Shown in pieces: positions 1 through 6,402 of a DNA stretch of 40,397 nucleotides (position 1 is the first letter of the stretch; every line of letters begins with the position of its first letter). The position numbers and the translations under genes were made by a program. Origin of the DNA: a virus; the IMG/VR virus record IMGVR_UViG_3300040751_001900, positions 1 through 40,397 of that record. One strand, written 5' to 3'. A model generated the notes under the pieces. The model saw only the letters and a program-made list of their open reading frames with translations. It did no database searches and was not told where the DNA came from.

Positions 1-20
1 TTGCTTAATTCTGTAGCCAT
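1..20 (-). CDS. Portal protein, 5' fragment only
   Basis: The first 20 bases are identical to the start of the complete portal gene at 35722-37260 and encode only its first six residues (MATELS). The gene is cut by the window edge. It lies 41 bases downstream of the TerL stop, as in the complete copy. Confidence 0.8.
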
Positions 21-61
21 TTTTAAAAGTCCGATACTATAATATTGTTCATTTTAACACC

Positions 62-1300
62 TTAGTTACGCATAGCAAATCTTCGAGAGTTGCCGCGAGC
101 GTGATATTTTTCAGTCGCATATCTAAGTGAATCCCAAAAATGATTGAAGTCATCAATAGGTTTGTTTGTCGGTTTGTTTGTTTTCTTGTCAATATCCCAT
201 GAGTAATTCAGAGCTTCGGTCATAAATTCAACTAGATGAGCATTTATTATTATTTCGTACTCTGTTAAGAAGTCGATACCAGCATTAATTGAGTCTTTGC
301 CTTTTTTGGCTGCCTCTATTCTTATTCCTTTGCTTTTCAAACTGTCGATTGATTTTGGTTCTGCGCTATCTGCTGTGGTCATATGCCTATGAACAAGCTT
401 CTCTTTCATCCGCTCCGCAATGCGCTCGTTGCTCATTCCTTTCTCATAGAATCCGTCATATACAAATAGGCGCTTATTCTTTCTGTCGATGTAGCTTAAA
501 TTAAACGATGTAGGGTCGTTAGTGTAACCAAAGTCTAAGCCCTGTATACAATCAAGCCCGATAAGCTCATCCTCTTTGATTAATCGCTGGGTAACATTAT
601 TGAATATAAGACCTTCTGCCGTACCCCAGTTACCCAAAGCATAAATGTTGTAATAGCGAGGATTTGACTTCTTCTTGTTCCCCATTACCAGTTTGTATTC
701 ATCATCAATAAATGAGTTGTCAAGGTAAGTTGTCTTGAGTGTAAACACATCATCAATTGGATCATCAAAGAATATTTTTTTAATCCAGTGTTGCTCGCTT
801 ATTGGGTTAAGAGTTAAGGTTATTTGCTTTAAACACCCATGCTCACCACGTAGGCGCAAATCAAGCTGCTCAAAGTCCTCTTGCAAAAGCTCGGTCGCTT
901 CTTCACACCAGATGCTCGTCACGCCCTCGATAGACTTTAGCTTTTCAACATCATCCAAGCCGCTAAACATAAACTGAGAGGCGCTTTCCTTCCATATCAT
1001 GGTGCGGTCAGTCTGGTTAAAGTGAAACTGGTCAGTTAGACCCCATTTGCTAATGATGTTTTTCATTAGCGTCCAGGTGGACTTTTTAATGGTGCGGTCA
1101 ACTTTACGAATAATTAGTATATTGTGCTTTACGTGTGACTCCTGCAGCATTCTATAAAGTAGCTTTCTAGCTACAATATGAGATTTACCGCTACCAGCAC
1201 CGCCCCACGCAACTTCGTACCTGTGCTTGTGAGTAAATAAAGGTACGAATGCCGGCGACTTGTCTTTTACGTGTTGCTGAAACTTGCGAAGGTCTACCAT
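62..1300 (-). CDS. terL: Terminase large subunit (copy 1)
   Basis: This is the ATPase-nuclease motor that pumps phage DNA into the prohead and cuts the concatemer; it is of the XtmB / Terminase_3 type. At 412 aa it has the usual family length. A Walker A motif GGAGSGKS lies at residues 33-40 and a Walker B-like IWCEEA at about 130-135. The C-terminal RNase H-like nuclease begins at GLDFGYTNDP (D256), with a second acidic site at TADSAEP (D311). It overlaps the end of TerS by a few bases, so the two are translationally coupled. It differs from the second copy (37302-38540) at about 8 residues despite many silent base changes, so both versions look functional. Confidence 0.95.
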   Translation of the reverse strand: MVDLRKFQQHVKDKSPAFVPLFTHKHRYEVAWGGAGSGKSHIVARKLLYRMLQESHVKHNILIIRKVDRTIKKSTWTLMKNIISKWGLTDQFHFNQTDRTMIWKESASQFMFSGLDDVEKLKSIEGVTSIWCEEATELLQEDFEQLDLRLRGEHGCLKQITLTLNPISEQHWIKKIFFDDPIDDVFTLKTTYLDNSFIDDEYKLVMGNKKKSNPRYYNIYALGNWGTAEGLIFNNVTQRLIKEDELIGLDCIQGLDFGYTNDPTSFNLSYIDRKNKRLFVYDGFYEKGMSNERIAERMKEKLVHRHMTTADSAEPKSIDSLKSKGIRIEAAKKGKDSINAGIDFLTEYEIIINAHLVEFMTEALNYSWDIDKKTNKPTNKPIDDFNHFWDSLRYATEKYHARGNSRRFAMRN

Positions 1301-1683
1301 TCAGTATCGTCAGCTGGGATAATCTTGTGCGTGTTTTCTGTTTGTGTTGGCGCATTATCACCCTGCATTAAGTTATGCTCTTTAATTGCAGCTATAACAG
1401 CCTGGGCGTTTAACATACCCTTTTCTTCGCTATCGTGTGAGCACTGAATAGCTACGCGCTCCAACATTTCCAGTTTCTTCTGCTTAGACCACGCGAAGTT
1501 TTCGTTTGATTTTTTTTGGTGTTCTTCTATTGCTTTCTTGATTTCAGGTTTGCTCAGGTTCTCATTACCTATAGAGTACGCGGTTTTTTCTGAATACCCT
1601 GCCTCTATAGCTGCCTGTGTTGCATTGAAACCATTTAGCAAATAAGCCTTAACAAAGGCGTCTTGCTTGTTGGTTAATTTCAT
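1294..1683 (-). CDS. terS: Terminase small subunit (copy 1)
   Basis: This is the DNA-recognition subunit of the packaging terminase (Terminase_2 / XtmA family). The N-terminal KQDAFVKAYL...NATQAAIEAGYS is the family's helix-turn-helix hallmark. Two tandem ATGs exist (1686 and 1683). Only the second is kept in the copy at 38534-38923, so 1683 is chosen, with AGGG upstream. The product is 129 aa and overlaps TerL. The C-terminal part (TENTHKIIPADDTEW) is identical in both copies and may contact TerL. Confidence 0.92.
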   Translation of the reverse strand: MKLTNKQDAFVKAYLLNGFNATQAAIEAGYSEKTAYSIGNENLSKPEIKKAIEEHQKKSNENFAWSKQKKLEMLERVAIQCSHDSEEKGMLNAQAVIAAIKEHNLMQGDNAPTQTENTHKIIPADDTEW

Positions 1684-1727
1684 CATCTAACCCTATTAGA
1701 AAATGTTTGAACTCAGTTCTTTTGTAT

Positions 1728-1756
1728 ATTTTAACATAGGCATAAAAAAAGCCCAA
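1728..1756 (-). promoter_or_regulatory. Candidate minus promoter for terS-terL
   Basis: On the minus strand, TTGGGC and TAAAAT are separated by 17 bases, placing a start site near 1721, about 40 bases before the terS ATG. All of it is identical in the second copy. The -35 box lies inside the terminator stem just upstream, so this may be coincidence. Confidence 0.3.
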
Positions 1757-1773
1757 CTTGTGAAAATTGGGCT
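1744..1773 (-). terminator. Intrinsic terminator upstream of terS
   Basis: AGCCCAA (1750-1756) pairs with TTGGGCT (1767-1773) around a 10-base loop. On the minus strand the stem is followed by seven T. It separates the 129-aa membrane-anchored gene from the terminase pair and is conserved in the second copy. Confidence 0.7.
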
Positions 1774-1785
1774 TCAAGGTGAATT

Positions 1786-1812
1786 ATGAATCAACAAAAA
1801 CAATTAGAGTGA
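1786..1812 (+). other. Eight-codon plus-strand mini-ORF with consensus ribosome site
   Basis: ATG at 1786 follows AAGGTGAATT, the ribosome-site pattern used by many real genes of this phage, and encodes MNQQKQLE before TGA. The codons are base-for-base identical in the second copy; one base of the ribosome site changes (A to G) and keeps its strength. It sits in an otherwise minus-strand region between two minus terminators, followed by a CTGTGT/ACACAG hairpin. It may be a leader peptide, a decayed gene start or chance. Confidence 0.25.
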
Positions 1813-1842
1813 ATTGCTGTGTAATCATATTAACACAGATAT

Positions 1843-1865
1843 AAAAAAAGCCAAACTAGTTGGCT
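1843..1865 (-). terminator. Intrinsic terminator after the 129-aa gene
   Basis: AGCCAA (1849-1854) pairs with TTGGCT (1860-1865) over a 5-base loop. The minus strand then has seven T (1843-1849). It lies about 20 bases past the stop of the gene ending at 1885. The stem is weaker in the second copy. Confidence 0.55.
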
Positions 1866-1884
1866 GTGGTCTTGTCGGGTTTAA

Positions 1885-2274
1885 TCACATAAATAATTTT
1901 AATACATCTGGTGCTTTAGCGCCTACCGCAATGCAAAATGCACAAACAACAGCTGTAATCGCTCTTTGCTTTGTAATGCTTCTACCATCAAAAAACTTCT
2001 TTGCTTCTGATAGTGTATCTTTGTACTTTTCGTTACTTGCCTTTGCCTGATCTAAGACTGGCTTGTATTCAAGTAAGAATTCGTTGAACTTTGCATCTGT
2101 ATTATTGTTAGCTTCATGCAAAACTTTAATCTCTTGCGTGTGGCTGTCTGTTACTTCTTTGTGGTATTTATAGCTTTCAACTAACTGAGTGATGCTTGTA
2201 GTTAAGTTAGCAATCTCTTTTGTTTGCTCTTTAATATCACTGCGAAGTTCTGTTATCTCGTTCTGGTTCGACAT
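1885..2274 (-). CDS. Coiled-coil protein with C-terminal membrane anchor (copy 1)
   Basis: A 129-aa protein of unknown function. The first ~95 residues are polar and heptad-like (MSNQNEITELRSDIKEQTKE...). A single hydrophobic segment at about 107-121 (AITAVVCAFCIAVGA) makes a tail anchor. This layout resembles the XhlA-type holin-associated family, but that is analogy only. The protein is fully identical to the second copy (39125-39514) despite several silent base changes, so it is under strong selection. It is followed by two terminators and precedes terS. Confidence 0.8.
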   Translation of the reverse strand: MSNQNEITELRSDIKEQTKEIANLTTSITQLVESYKYHKEVTDSHTQEIKVLHEANNNTDAKFNEFLLEYKPVLDQAKASNEKYKDTLSEAKKFFDGRSITKQRAITAVVCAFCIAVGAKAPDVLKLFM

Positions 2275-2494
2275 ATTTAAAAGTTAGCATTTGTCTGTAT
2301 CTTATACGATAGTATAGCAAATACAGCCCTTCAATCAATCTAAGTGCCACGTACACATGAACGCAGCCCCATGTAAGCTCTCTTGTATTCACGTCTAGAA
2401 AAAAAGGAAGCGCAGATAATACAATGAAGTAGGAATATAACCATCCAATAAGAATCGTGAAGTACATCGCTAAAGGATGATCCATAATTCTCAT
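2237..2494 (-). CDS. Small two-helix membrane protein overlapping the upstream gene (copy 1)
   Basis: An 85-aa frame starting at ATG 2494; an upstream GTG at 2545 is possible. It has two hydrophobic segments (YFTILIGWLYSYFIVLSAL and VHVYVALRLIEGLYLLYY) and a basic C-terminus. It overlaps the preceding 173-aa membrane gene by 155 bases in another frame and the following gene by 38. In the overlap, all six base differences between this and the second copy are silent here but change five residues of the other frame. That is direct evidence the frame is real and constrained. Function unknown; a lysis or exclusion role would be a guess. Confidence 0.75.
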   Translation of the reverse strand: MRIMDHPLAMYFTILIGWLYSYFIVLSALPFFLDVNTRELTWGCVHVYVALRLIEGLYLLYYRIRYRQMLTFKYVEPERDNRTSQ

Positions 2495-2861
2495 AATAGG
2501 CCGCTTCCCGTGACATTGTAAAAAGATATAACGCCATGATAGCACAAGCTATTGCTGTTTTTAAATTTAGCTTAGAATAGTAAAACATTGCTTGCACGTA
2601 AAACATTGTAGTTATTATGTAGTAGTTTGATTCTTTTTCATTGAGCATTAACGTATACGCAAGCTGGCAAAATAAAAGGGATAAAACTAACGGTAGGACT
2701 TTTGAAGGTTTTGCAGTTTCTATTTTAAACCTCGCCCCAATAGCCATTACTAGCACATAGAGCGAGTAAAATATTAAATCATCATTGATGATATTACTTT
2801 TTATCTTTGTCGCCTTCGTCGCGAGGACGCTGAGAGCCTGTGCCCATGCTTCAATCTCCAT
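2340..2861 (-). CDS. Multi-pass membrane protein (copy 1)
   Basis: A 173-aa hydrophobic protein with about four membrane segments (near 28-45, 52-70, 82-112 and 138-152) and a basic C-terminus. No family recognised. Its N-terminal ~75 residues differ strongly from the copy at 39580-40101, while residues ~76-150 are nearly identical. This suggests recombination within the gene. The last 52 codons overlap the constrained 85-aa frame, where this frame tolerates amino-acid changes. Confidence 0.75.
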   Translation of the reverse strand: MEIEAWAQALSVLATKATKIKSNIINDDLIFYSLYVLVMAIGARFKIETAKPSKVLPLVLSLLFCQLAYTLMLNEKESNYYIITTMFYVQAMFYYSKLNLKTAIACAIMALYLFTMSREAAYYENYGSSFSDVLHDSYWMVIFLLHCIICASFFSRREYKRAYMGLRSCVRGT

Positions 2862-2903
2862 TAGTTAAAATCCTCTTTATTATATATTAAAGTTAAAGCC
2901 TAG

Positions 2904-3110
2904 TTAATAGGATTTGTTTTGAAGTGAGTAAATAGTCTCGTTAAATTCTTCATACTCGCTTGTTTGTGGTTCATATGGGTTTTCCACAACCTTGCAATTA
3001 GCATAAATCAACTGTGCTAATTCACCTGCCGTATTGTAAGCAAATTTAAACCTTTCGTAATTGAATCTATATTTACATGGTTTGTTGTTGATTGAGATTC
3101 TATCGCTCAT
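2904..3110 (-). CDS. Hypothetical 68-aa protein, absent from the second copy
   Basis: Starts at ATG 3110 after AAGGTGAATATC and encodes MSDRISINNKPCKYRFNYER... with a tyrosine- and asparagine-rich composition. No domain recognised. The second copy has unrelated DNA here, so this is an optional gene of the variant population. Confidence 0.6.
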   Translation of the reverse strand: MSDRISINNKPCKYRFNYERFKFAYNTAGELAQLIYANCKVVENPYEPQTSEYEEFNETIYSLQNKSY

Positions 3111-3154
3111 GATATTCACCTTTTAAGTTAAACCCCCGTTAAGAGGCTTTTTCG

Positions 3155-3352
3155 CTACACTTGAAATGTGTGTTTATACGCTTCGCTAAGTTGCTTTTTA
3201 AGCTCTGCGTTTTCAGCTTGGAGTTTTTTGATTTCACACTCTAGCTCTAGCAATTTATCGTAAACAAAATCAGGATGAGCAATAAAGTCGTTATCAACAG
3301 TATTATCATCAAACAATCTATCAAGCTTTGGGCTTAATTCCACATCATTCAT
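3155..3352 (-). CDS. Hypothetical coiled-coil protein with variable tail (copy 1)
   Basis: A 65-aa protein. ATG 3352 is chosen because AGGTG lies 7 bases upstream and the upstream gene stops at the same point (TAATG). Residues ~34-52 form a short coiled coil (LECEIKKLQAENAELKK). After AELKK the second copy (40152-40397) switches to a wholly different, longer tail. Function unknown. Confidence 0.65.
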   Translation of the reverse strand: MNDVELSPKLDRLFDDNTVDNDFIAHPDFVYDKLLELECEIKKLQAENAELKKQLSEAYKHTFQV

Positions 3353-3621
3353 TACCATTCACCTCTTAAAATTACATATAGAGCATCAATAACATCAACT
3401 GCGTTATATCCATTCCATGAATTGCCATTAATTAAACTTAACACCTTCTGCTCACGCTTAGTTAGCTCTGCGTTAATCTCTATTAGGTCTTTAGCCATCT
3501 CAAGTAGTTCTTCCACTTGTGCGGTAACAATAGCTGGATTGTTTATATCGAATACAAATTCATTATCAAACCAATCAATAAGCTCTTGGTCTATTACTGT
3601 AATTGCGTTTTTAGTCATCAT
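3352..3621 (-). CDS. Hypothetical acidic protein
   Basis: An 89-aa protein starting at ATG 3621 or 3618, next to GGGTGGG. It is acidic and helical in the middle (VEELLEMAKDLIEINAEL), with no recognised family. It ends at the start of the coiled-coil gene (TAATG overlap), so the two are likely coupled. Confidence 0.6.
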   Translation of the reverse strand: MMTKNAITVIDQELIDWFDNEFVFDINNPAIVTAQVEELLEMAKDLIEINAELTKREQKVLSLINGNSWNGYNAVDVIDALYVILRGEW

Positions 3622-3657
3622 ACCCACCCATTAGTATGTTAGTTATTAGCCAGTTAA

Positions 3658-3840
3658 TCATAAATCACCTGATAAATCTTTAATTGTTTTTAATATGCAA
3701 GCATCTAATAGCTTGCGGTTTGTTTTGTACCAGTTAGCTACCGTTTGACGGCTCTTATCTACGCTATCAGCTACCATTTGTATAGTTACGTTAGCTTTTA
3801 GATGACTGGTTTTTGATTTTATGTATTGTGATGGTGTCAT
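3658..3840 (-). CDS. Small helix-turn-helix DNA-binding protein
   Basis: A 60-aa basic protein. Residues ~17-48 (VTIQMVADSVDKSRQTVANW...) fit a helix-turn-helix in which QMVADSV-DKSRQTVANW gives the two helices, so it is likely a Cro-like or regulator protein. It starts within the stop of the upstream gene (ATGA). Its position just before late membrane and packaging genes would suit a regulator, but no target is visible. Confidence 0.6.
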   Translation of the reverse strand: MTPSQYIKSKTSHLKANVTIQMVADSVDKSRQTVANWYKTNRKLLDACILKTIKDLSGDL

Positions 3841-4073
3841 AATAAAACAGGCTCAAAAGCACTATAAAAGTTGTTCTTGAATTGCAAAAATCTTTCCTCA
3901 GTCTTGAATTTATACTGAGTATTTAGGTAATCATCACCATCAAAGGAATCATAAAAAAACGTCACCCACCAGTACGGCTCACCTCTATTAGTTATGGGGG
4001 ATTGACAAAAAACAACGGATGTTACTTTTTCAAAGTTTACAACCTCATTACTTTCAGATACGGAAATCAACAT
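3837..4073 (-). CDS. Hypothetical 78-aa protein
   Basis: Starts at ATG 4073 behind AAGGTGATTT, the phage's consensus ribosome site. The sequence is rich in aromatic residues (GEPYWWVTFFYDSFDGDDYL) and looks like a small beta domain. No family recognised. First gene of a short run (to 2904) after a terminator. Confidence 0.65.
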   Translation of the reverse strand: MLISVSESNEVVNFEKVTSVVFCQSPITNRGEPYWWVTFFYDSFDGDDYLNTQYKFKTEERFLQFKNNFYSAFEPVLL

Positions 4074-4153
4074 AAATCACCTTGTTTGTTTGTTGTGTAT
4101 TTTTACTAAGTGTATACCTATATATTTAACATTGCAACTTTATTTTACGCAAT

Positions 4154-4179
4154 AAAAAAGCGCCTATTTAGCGCTTTTT
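4154..4179. terminator. Bidirectional-type terminator after the lysis genes
   Basis: AAAAAGCGC (4155-4163) pairs with GCGCTTTTT (4171-4179) around a 7-base loop, with A and T tracts on both sides. On the minus strand it ends the lysis cassette that finishes at 4207. Confidence 0.75.
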
Positions 4180-4206
4180 GTTTGATCAATCATAATTTTC
4201 AGGACA

Positions 4207-4383
4207 TCAACAGTCATCAATGGTGTTGATTACTTTGTATTTTACACATTCTATCGTACCAAGCAACTCAGCCACAGTCATATGCTCTGCGTATTGCCAA
4301 ATAACCTTTTCCATTTCTCGCTCAAAGTCTGCTACTGCACCAGTCTTTATGCCAAAGTCTACAATTTCTACGTTATCGCTCAT
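4207..4383 (-). CDS. Hypothetical 58-aa protein of the lysis cassette
   Basis: ATG 4383 overlaps the holin stop (ATGA). The product starts MSDNVEIVDF and is helical and acidic, with no membrane segment. Family not recognised. Last gene before the terminator at 4154-4179; the context suggests a late or lysis-associated role. Confidence 0.6.
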   Translation of the reverse strand: MSDNVEIVDFGIKTGAVADFEREMEKVIWQYAEHMTVAELLGTIECVKYKVINTIDDC

Positions 4384-4757
4384 TTTGAACTATTCCATTT
4401 CGCATTAATTATCCCCTCTATCGCTCCGCCTCCGAAGTATAAAGACATAATCAAGCTTACTGGTGTTCCAAGTGCCTCGTTATTTCTTTGGGCCAACATG
4501 TCAGAGCCTTGGATTAACTCACCATTACCAAGCACAGCGCCTACAATAAACATGATAGCACAAGCAATCCAAACTAATAGATATGTTCCACCAAACATAA
4601 CCGCCAGATAGCGCTGCATAAGTTTAAATGGCTCGTAAGCCTTTAGCAGTTTCAGTATGTAGTCTGACTTTTCCTCATCGGTGAATATAACCTTATCAAT
4701 GCCGCTTGCAGCTTTGTCGATTACATCACCTTTACCAAATACGCTAAACCAGTTCAT
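4380..4757 (-). CDS. Putative holin (3TM, gene-transfer-agent type)
   Basis: A 125-aa protein starting at ATG 4757 after GCGGGGTTAAAT. An N-terminal amphipathic part (MNWFSVFGKGDVIDKAASGI...) precedes two clear hydrophobic segments (about 54-77 and 98-115). The DVIDKAASGIDKVIFTDEEK pattern resembles the GTA_holin_3TM family. It lies next to the endolysin gene, as holins do. The role would be timing of membrane permeabilisation at lysis. The family call is from memory of the pattern, the location is direct. Confidence 0.65.
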   Translation of the reverse strand: MNWFSVFGKGDVIDKAASGIDKVIFTDEEKSDYILKLLKAYEPFKLMQRYLAVMFGGTYLLVWIACAIMFIVGAVLGNGELIQGSDMLAQRNNEALGTPVSLIMSLYFGGGAIEGIINAKWNSSK

Positions 4758-4759
4758 AT

Positions 4760-4882
4760 TTAACCCCGCATAAACCCAAATAAAACAACCAGGCTTGCAA
4801 CTACAAAAGCCGCGATGCAAAACAAAGTAAACTTAAACTTACTCTGCTTTGTCTTTTTGTTTCTGTGTTGCTTAACTAGCAT
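4760..4882 (-). CDS. Small single-helix membrane protein of the lysis cassette
   Basis: A 40-aa protein: a very basic N-terminus (MLVKQHRNKKTKQSKFK) followed by one membrane helix (about residues 19-37). It lies between the endolysin and the holin with almost no spacing. Possible roles are a second holin, antiholin or spanin fragment; the sequence cannot decide. Confidence 0.6.
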   Translation of the reverse strand: MLVKQHRNKKTKQSKFKFTLFCIAAFVVASLVVLFGFMRG

Positions 4883-4894
4883 TTTTCTCGCTCA

Positions 4895-5407
4895 TTATAC
4901 ATAACCACGTAGCTTGTAAAAAACTTCAAATACTTTGTGCTTTTCCATTTTTACCTGCCACTTTGCGAATGTGCTTTTGCCTAGCTCTGTATTGTATACG
5001 CGCTTGTAGTAGTCGTAAAAAGCTCGCTCGTCCGTTTTTCTGTCGCCTGTAACTTCCGGTAACCGATTTGAGTCCATGGCGTACTTCAATCTAGCCATGG
5101 CGCAAGCGTAGCGCGGCGACTCAACCAGGGCATCGTCACTAGCATATCCGCAAATAGCGTATATTTTACGGTTGAAAACGCTGTTATTTAGCGCATCACA
5201 ACTAACCCATATACCATCATGCGTCACAGGCTCCATTTGCCAAACACCCAAAGCTGGCCCGTTTACTTGCTTAATGTAATAACCGCAGTCAGACTCAATT
5301 GCCGCAGTACACAAGCTTAGTAAGTCAGCTGGATCGCTCTGATAGTTACCGCCCATGTATTTATGGGTAGGTGTGATAATTAGTTCTAGTAATTGCTCTG
5401 GATTCAT
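4895..5407 (-). CDS. Endolysin-like lysozyme / transglycosylase fold protein
   Basis: A 170-aa protein. ATG 5407 is chosen for AAGGGG seven bases upstream. AAIESDCGYY (E38 the likely catalytic glutamate) and GPALGVWQMEPVTHD (~50-64) match the phage family of lysozyme-like muramidases/transglycosylases that read ES..G then G..QMEP.T. It would cut peptidoglycan glycan strands at lysis. No signal peptide is seen, so release by the neighbouring holin fits. It starts inside the stop of the upstream gene (TAATG). Confidence 0.7.
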   Translation of the reverse strand: MNPEQLLELIITPTHKYMGGNYQSDPADLLSLCTAAIESDCGYYIKQVNGPALGVWQMEPVTHDGIWVSCDALNNSVFNRKIYAICGYASDDALVESPRYACAMARLKYAMDSNRLPEVTGDRKTDERAFYDYYKRVYNTELGKSTFAKWQVKMEKHKVFEVFYKLRGYV

Positions 5408-5718
5408 TACCAAGCCCCTTTTAAATGTTTAAATTGATTTTTATCTAATGGCTTTGGATTCCAATTAAACCCGCTCATAAAATCATTACCCCTAGTTTCT
5501 GGTTGCTCGCCAACAAAAAACCCGTATTCAATATACTTGCGTATAAATCTATTAACAGTGTTTTGATTGGTGAATACGTCAATACACTCTAGTCGATCTA
5601 TTATCTCAACTGCTGATAATCGCTCAGGGCGGTCAACGCATACATCAAAAACAAATTCAGCTATAAGCTTATTGCCTTTTTTGCCTGCCGCCTTTTTTAT
5701 TGCCTCTAAACGATTCAT
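5407..5718 (-). CDS. Hypothetical protein sharing a C-terminal peptide with its neighbour
   Basis: A 103-aa protein from ATG 5718. The middle (SAVEIIDRLECIDVFTNQNT) could be a winged-helix-like fold, which is inference. The C-terminus WNPKPLDKNQFKHLKGAW closely matches the end of the upstream 202-aa protein (WNPPSKLMPEQFKHLDNAW) although the rest is unrelated. Start and stop overlap both neighbours, so it belongs to the same operon as the endolysin. Confidence 0.65.
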   Translation of the reverse strand: MNRLEAIKKAAGKKGNKLIAEFVFDVCVDRPERLSAVEIIDRLECIDVFTNQNTVNRFIRKYIEYGFFVGEQPETRGNDFMSGFNWNPKPLDKNQFKHLKGAW

Positions 5719-5723
5719 AATTA

Positions 5724-6332
5724 TTACCACGCATTATCAAGGTGCTTAAATTGCTCTGGCATTAGCTTGCTAGGTGGATTCCAGCGAATAATACCGTCAT
5801 CAATAACTATTGTTTGATTAAACTTCATACCTTTTGTGCCGCCACCGCCGCCGCCAGTTCTTATGTATACAGGTTTAACTTTTGCACCCATATCAGTAAA
5901 TAAACCTTCTATTTTCTTAATTGTTTGCGGGTGCGCTCCCTCACCGATCATTGATGGCAATTTTCTATGCAGTGCATCAGCGGTAATTCTGTAAGGATGT
6001 ATCAAGTTATCATAAACTTTTAGTATTACCTGCTTACTTGCTCTAACCTGGCTTGTAACCTGCCCCACCATGTAGCGCTTGGTGGTCTTTTCATTTTTAG
6101 TTGGTGCAAGCTCAAAACCAAGCATTACTAAGGCGTCAATTTCGCGAGGGATGTATTTTCCGTTGAATTTTAAACCTGTAGCCTCTCGCATTACTGTGAA
6201 TGTCTTGCTGTTAATCGCTGGTCTATTTTCAACGTTGAAGAATGTGTCAAGCAAGCAATTAAGTTTTTCTTCTGTAAATTCTTTGTTTACTGTTTTTAAT
6301 TTTTCTACAATTTCTTGTTTTGTTAGTTTCAT
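5724..6332 (-). CDS. Hypothetical 202-aa protein with QFKHL C-terminal tag
   Basis: Starts at ATG 6332 after TAGGTGAATT. The N-terminal ~80 residues are basic and helical (MKLTKQEIVEKLKTVNKEF). A hexaglycine run lies at about 160-165. The C-terminus WNPPSKLMPEQFKHLDNAW is shared with the next gene product. No family recognised. It sits between the SSB and the endolysin, so a role in late DNA metabolism or regulation is possible but unproven. Confidence 0.65.
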   Translation of the reverse strand: MKLTKQEIVEKLKTVNKEFTEEKLNCLLDTFFNVENRPAINSKTFTVMREATGLKFNGKYIPREIDALVMLGFELAPTKNEKTTKRYMVGQVTSQVRASKQVILKVYDNLIHPYRITADALHRKLPSMIGEGAHPQTIKKIEGLFTDMGAKVKPVYIRTGGGGGGTKGMKFNQTIVIDDGIIRWNPPSKLMPEQFKHLDNAW

Positions 6333-6363
6333 AATTCACCTATTGCGCCCGAAGGCGCGTTAA

Positions 6364-6402
6364 TTAAAAAGGAATATCGTCATCAAAATCTATCGGCGGA
6401 TC
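6364..6402 (-). other. SSB acidic C-terminal tail displaced into the +1 frame
   Basis: Directly after the SSB's TGA, the +1 frame reads [12 protein letters not shown] then TAA. This is the signature C-terminal tip by which bacterial SSBs bind partner enzymes. Skipping one base at CAG-TGA would join it to the SSB and give 181 aa. It marks a frameshift: sequencing or assembly indel, mutation, or recoding. Confidence 0.85.

Larger units (their letters stand above)
1..3319. repeat. Left copy of an imperfect ~3 kb terminal duplication
   Basis: Bases 1-2900 align without net gaps to 37241-40140 (constant offset 37,240), and 3193-3319 align exactly to 40271-40397. The first 79 bases are identical, then roughly one base in ten differs by eye, mostly at silent codon positions. 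Between 2900 and 3193 the two copies carry different DNA. This is best read as the start of a 37,240-bp unit genome met again by a contig that ran past its own length into a related variant. A genuine tandem of two related phage genomes is the alternative. Confidence 0.9.

Noticed and set aside
4758-4820. Longer N-terminus for the holin (extra 21 residues)
   Set aside because: It would overlap the 40-aa membrane gene and lacks a ribosome site; ATG 4757 has GGGG at good spacing.
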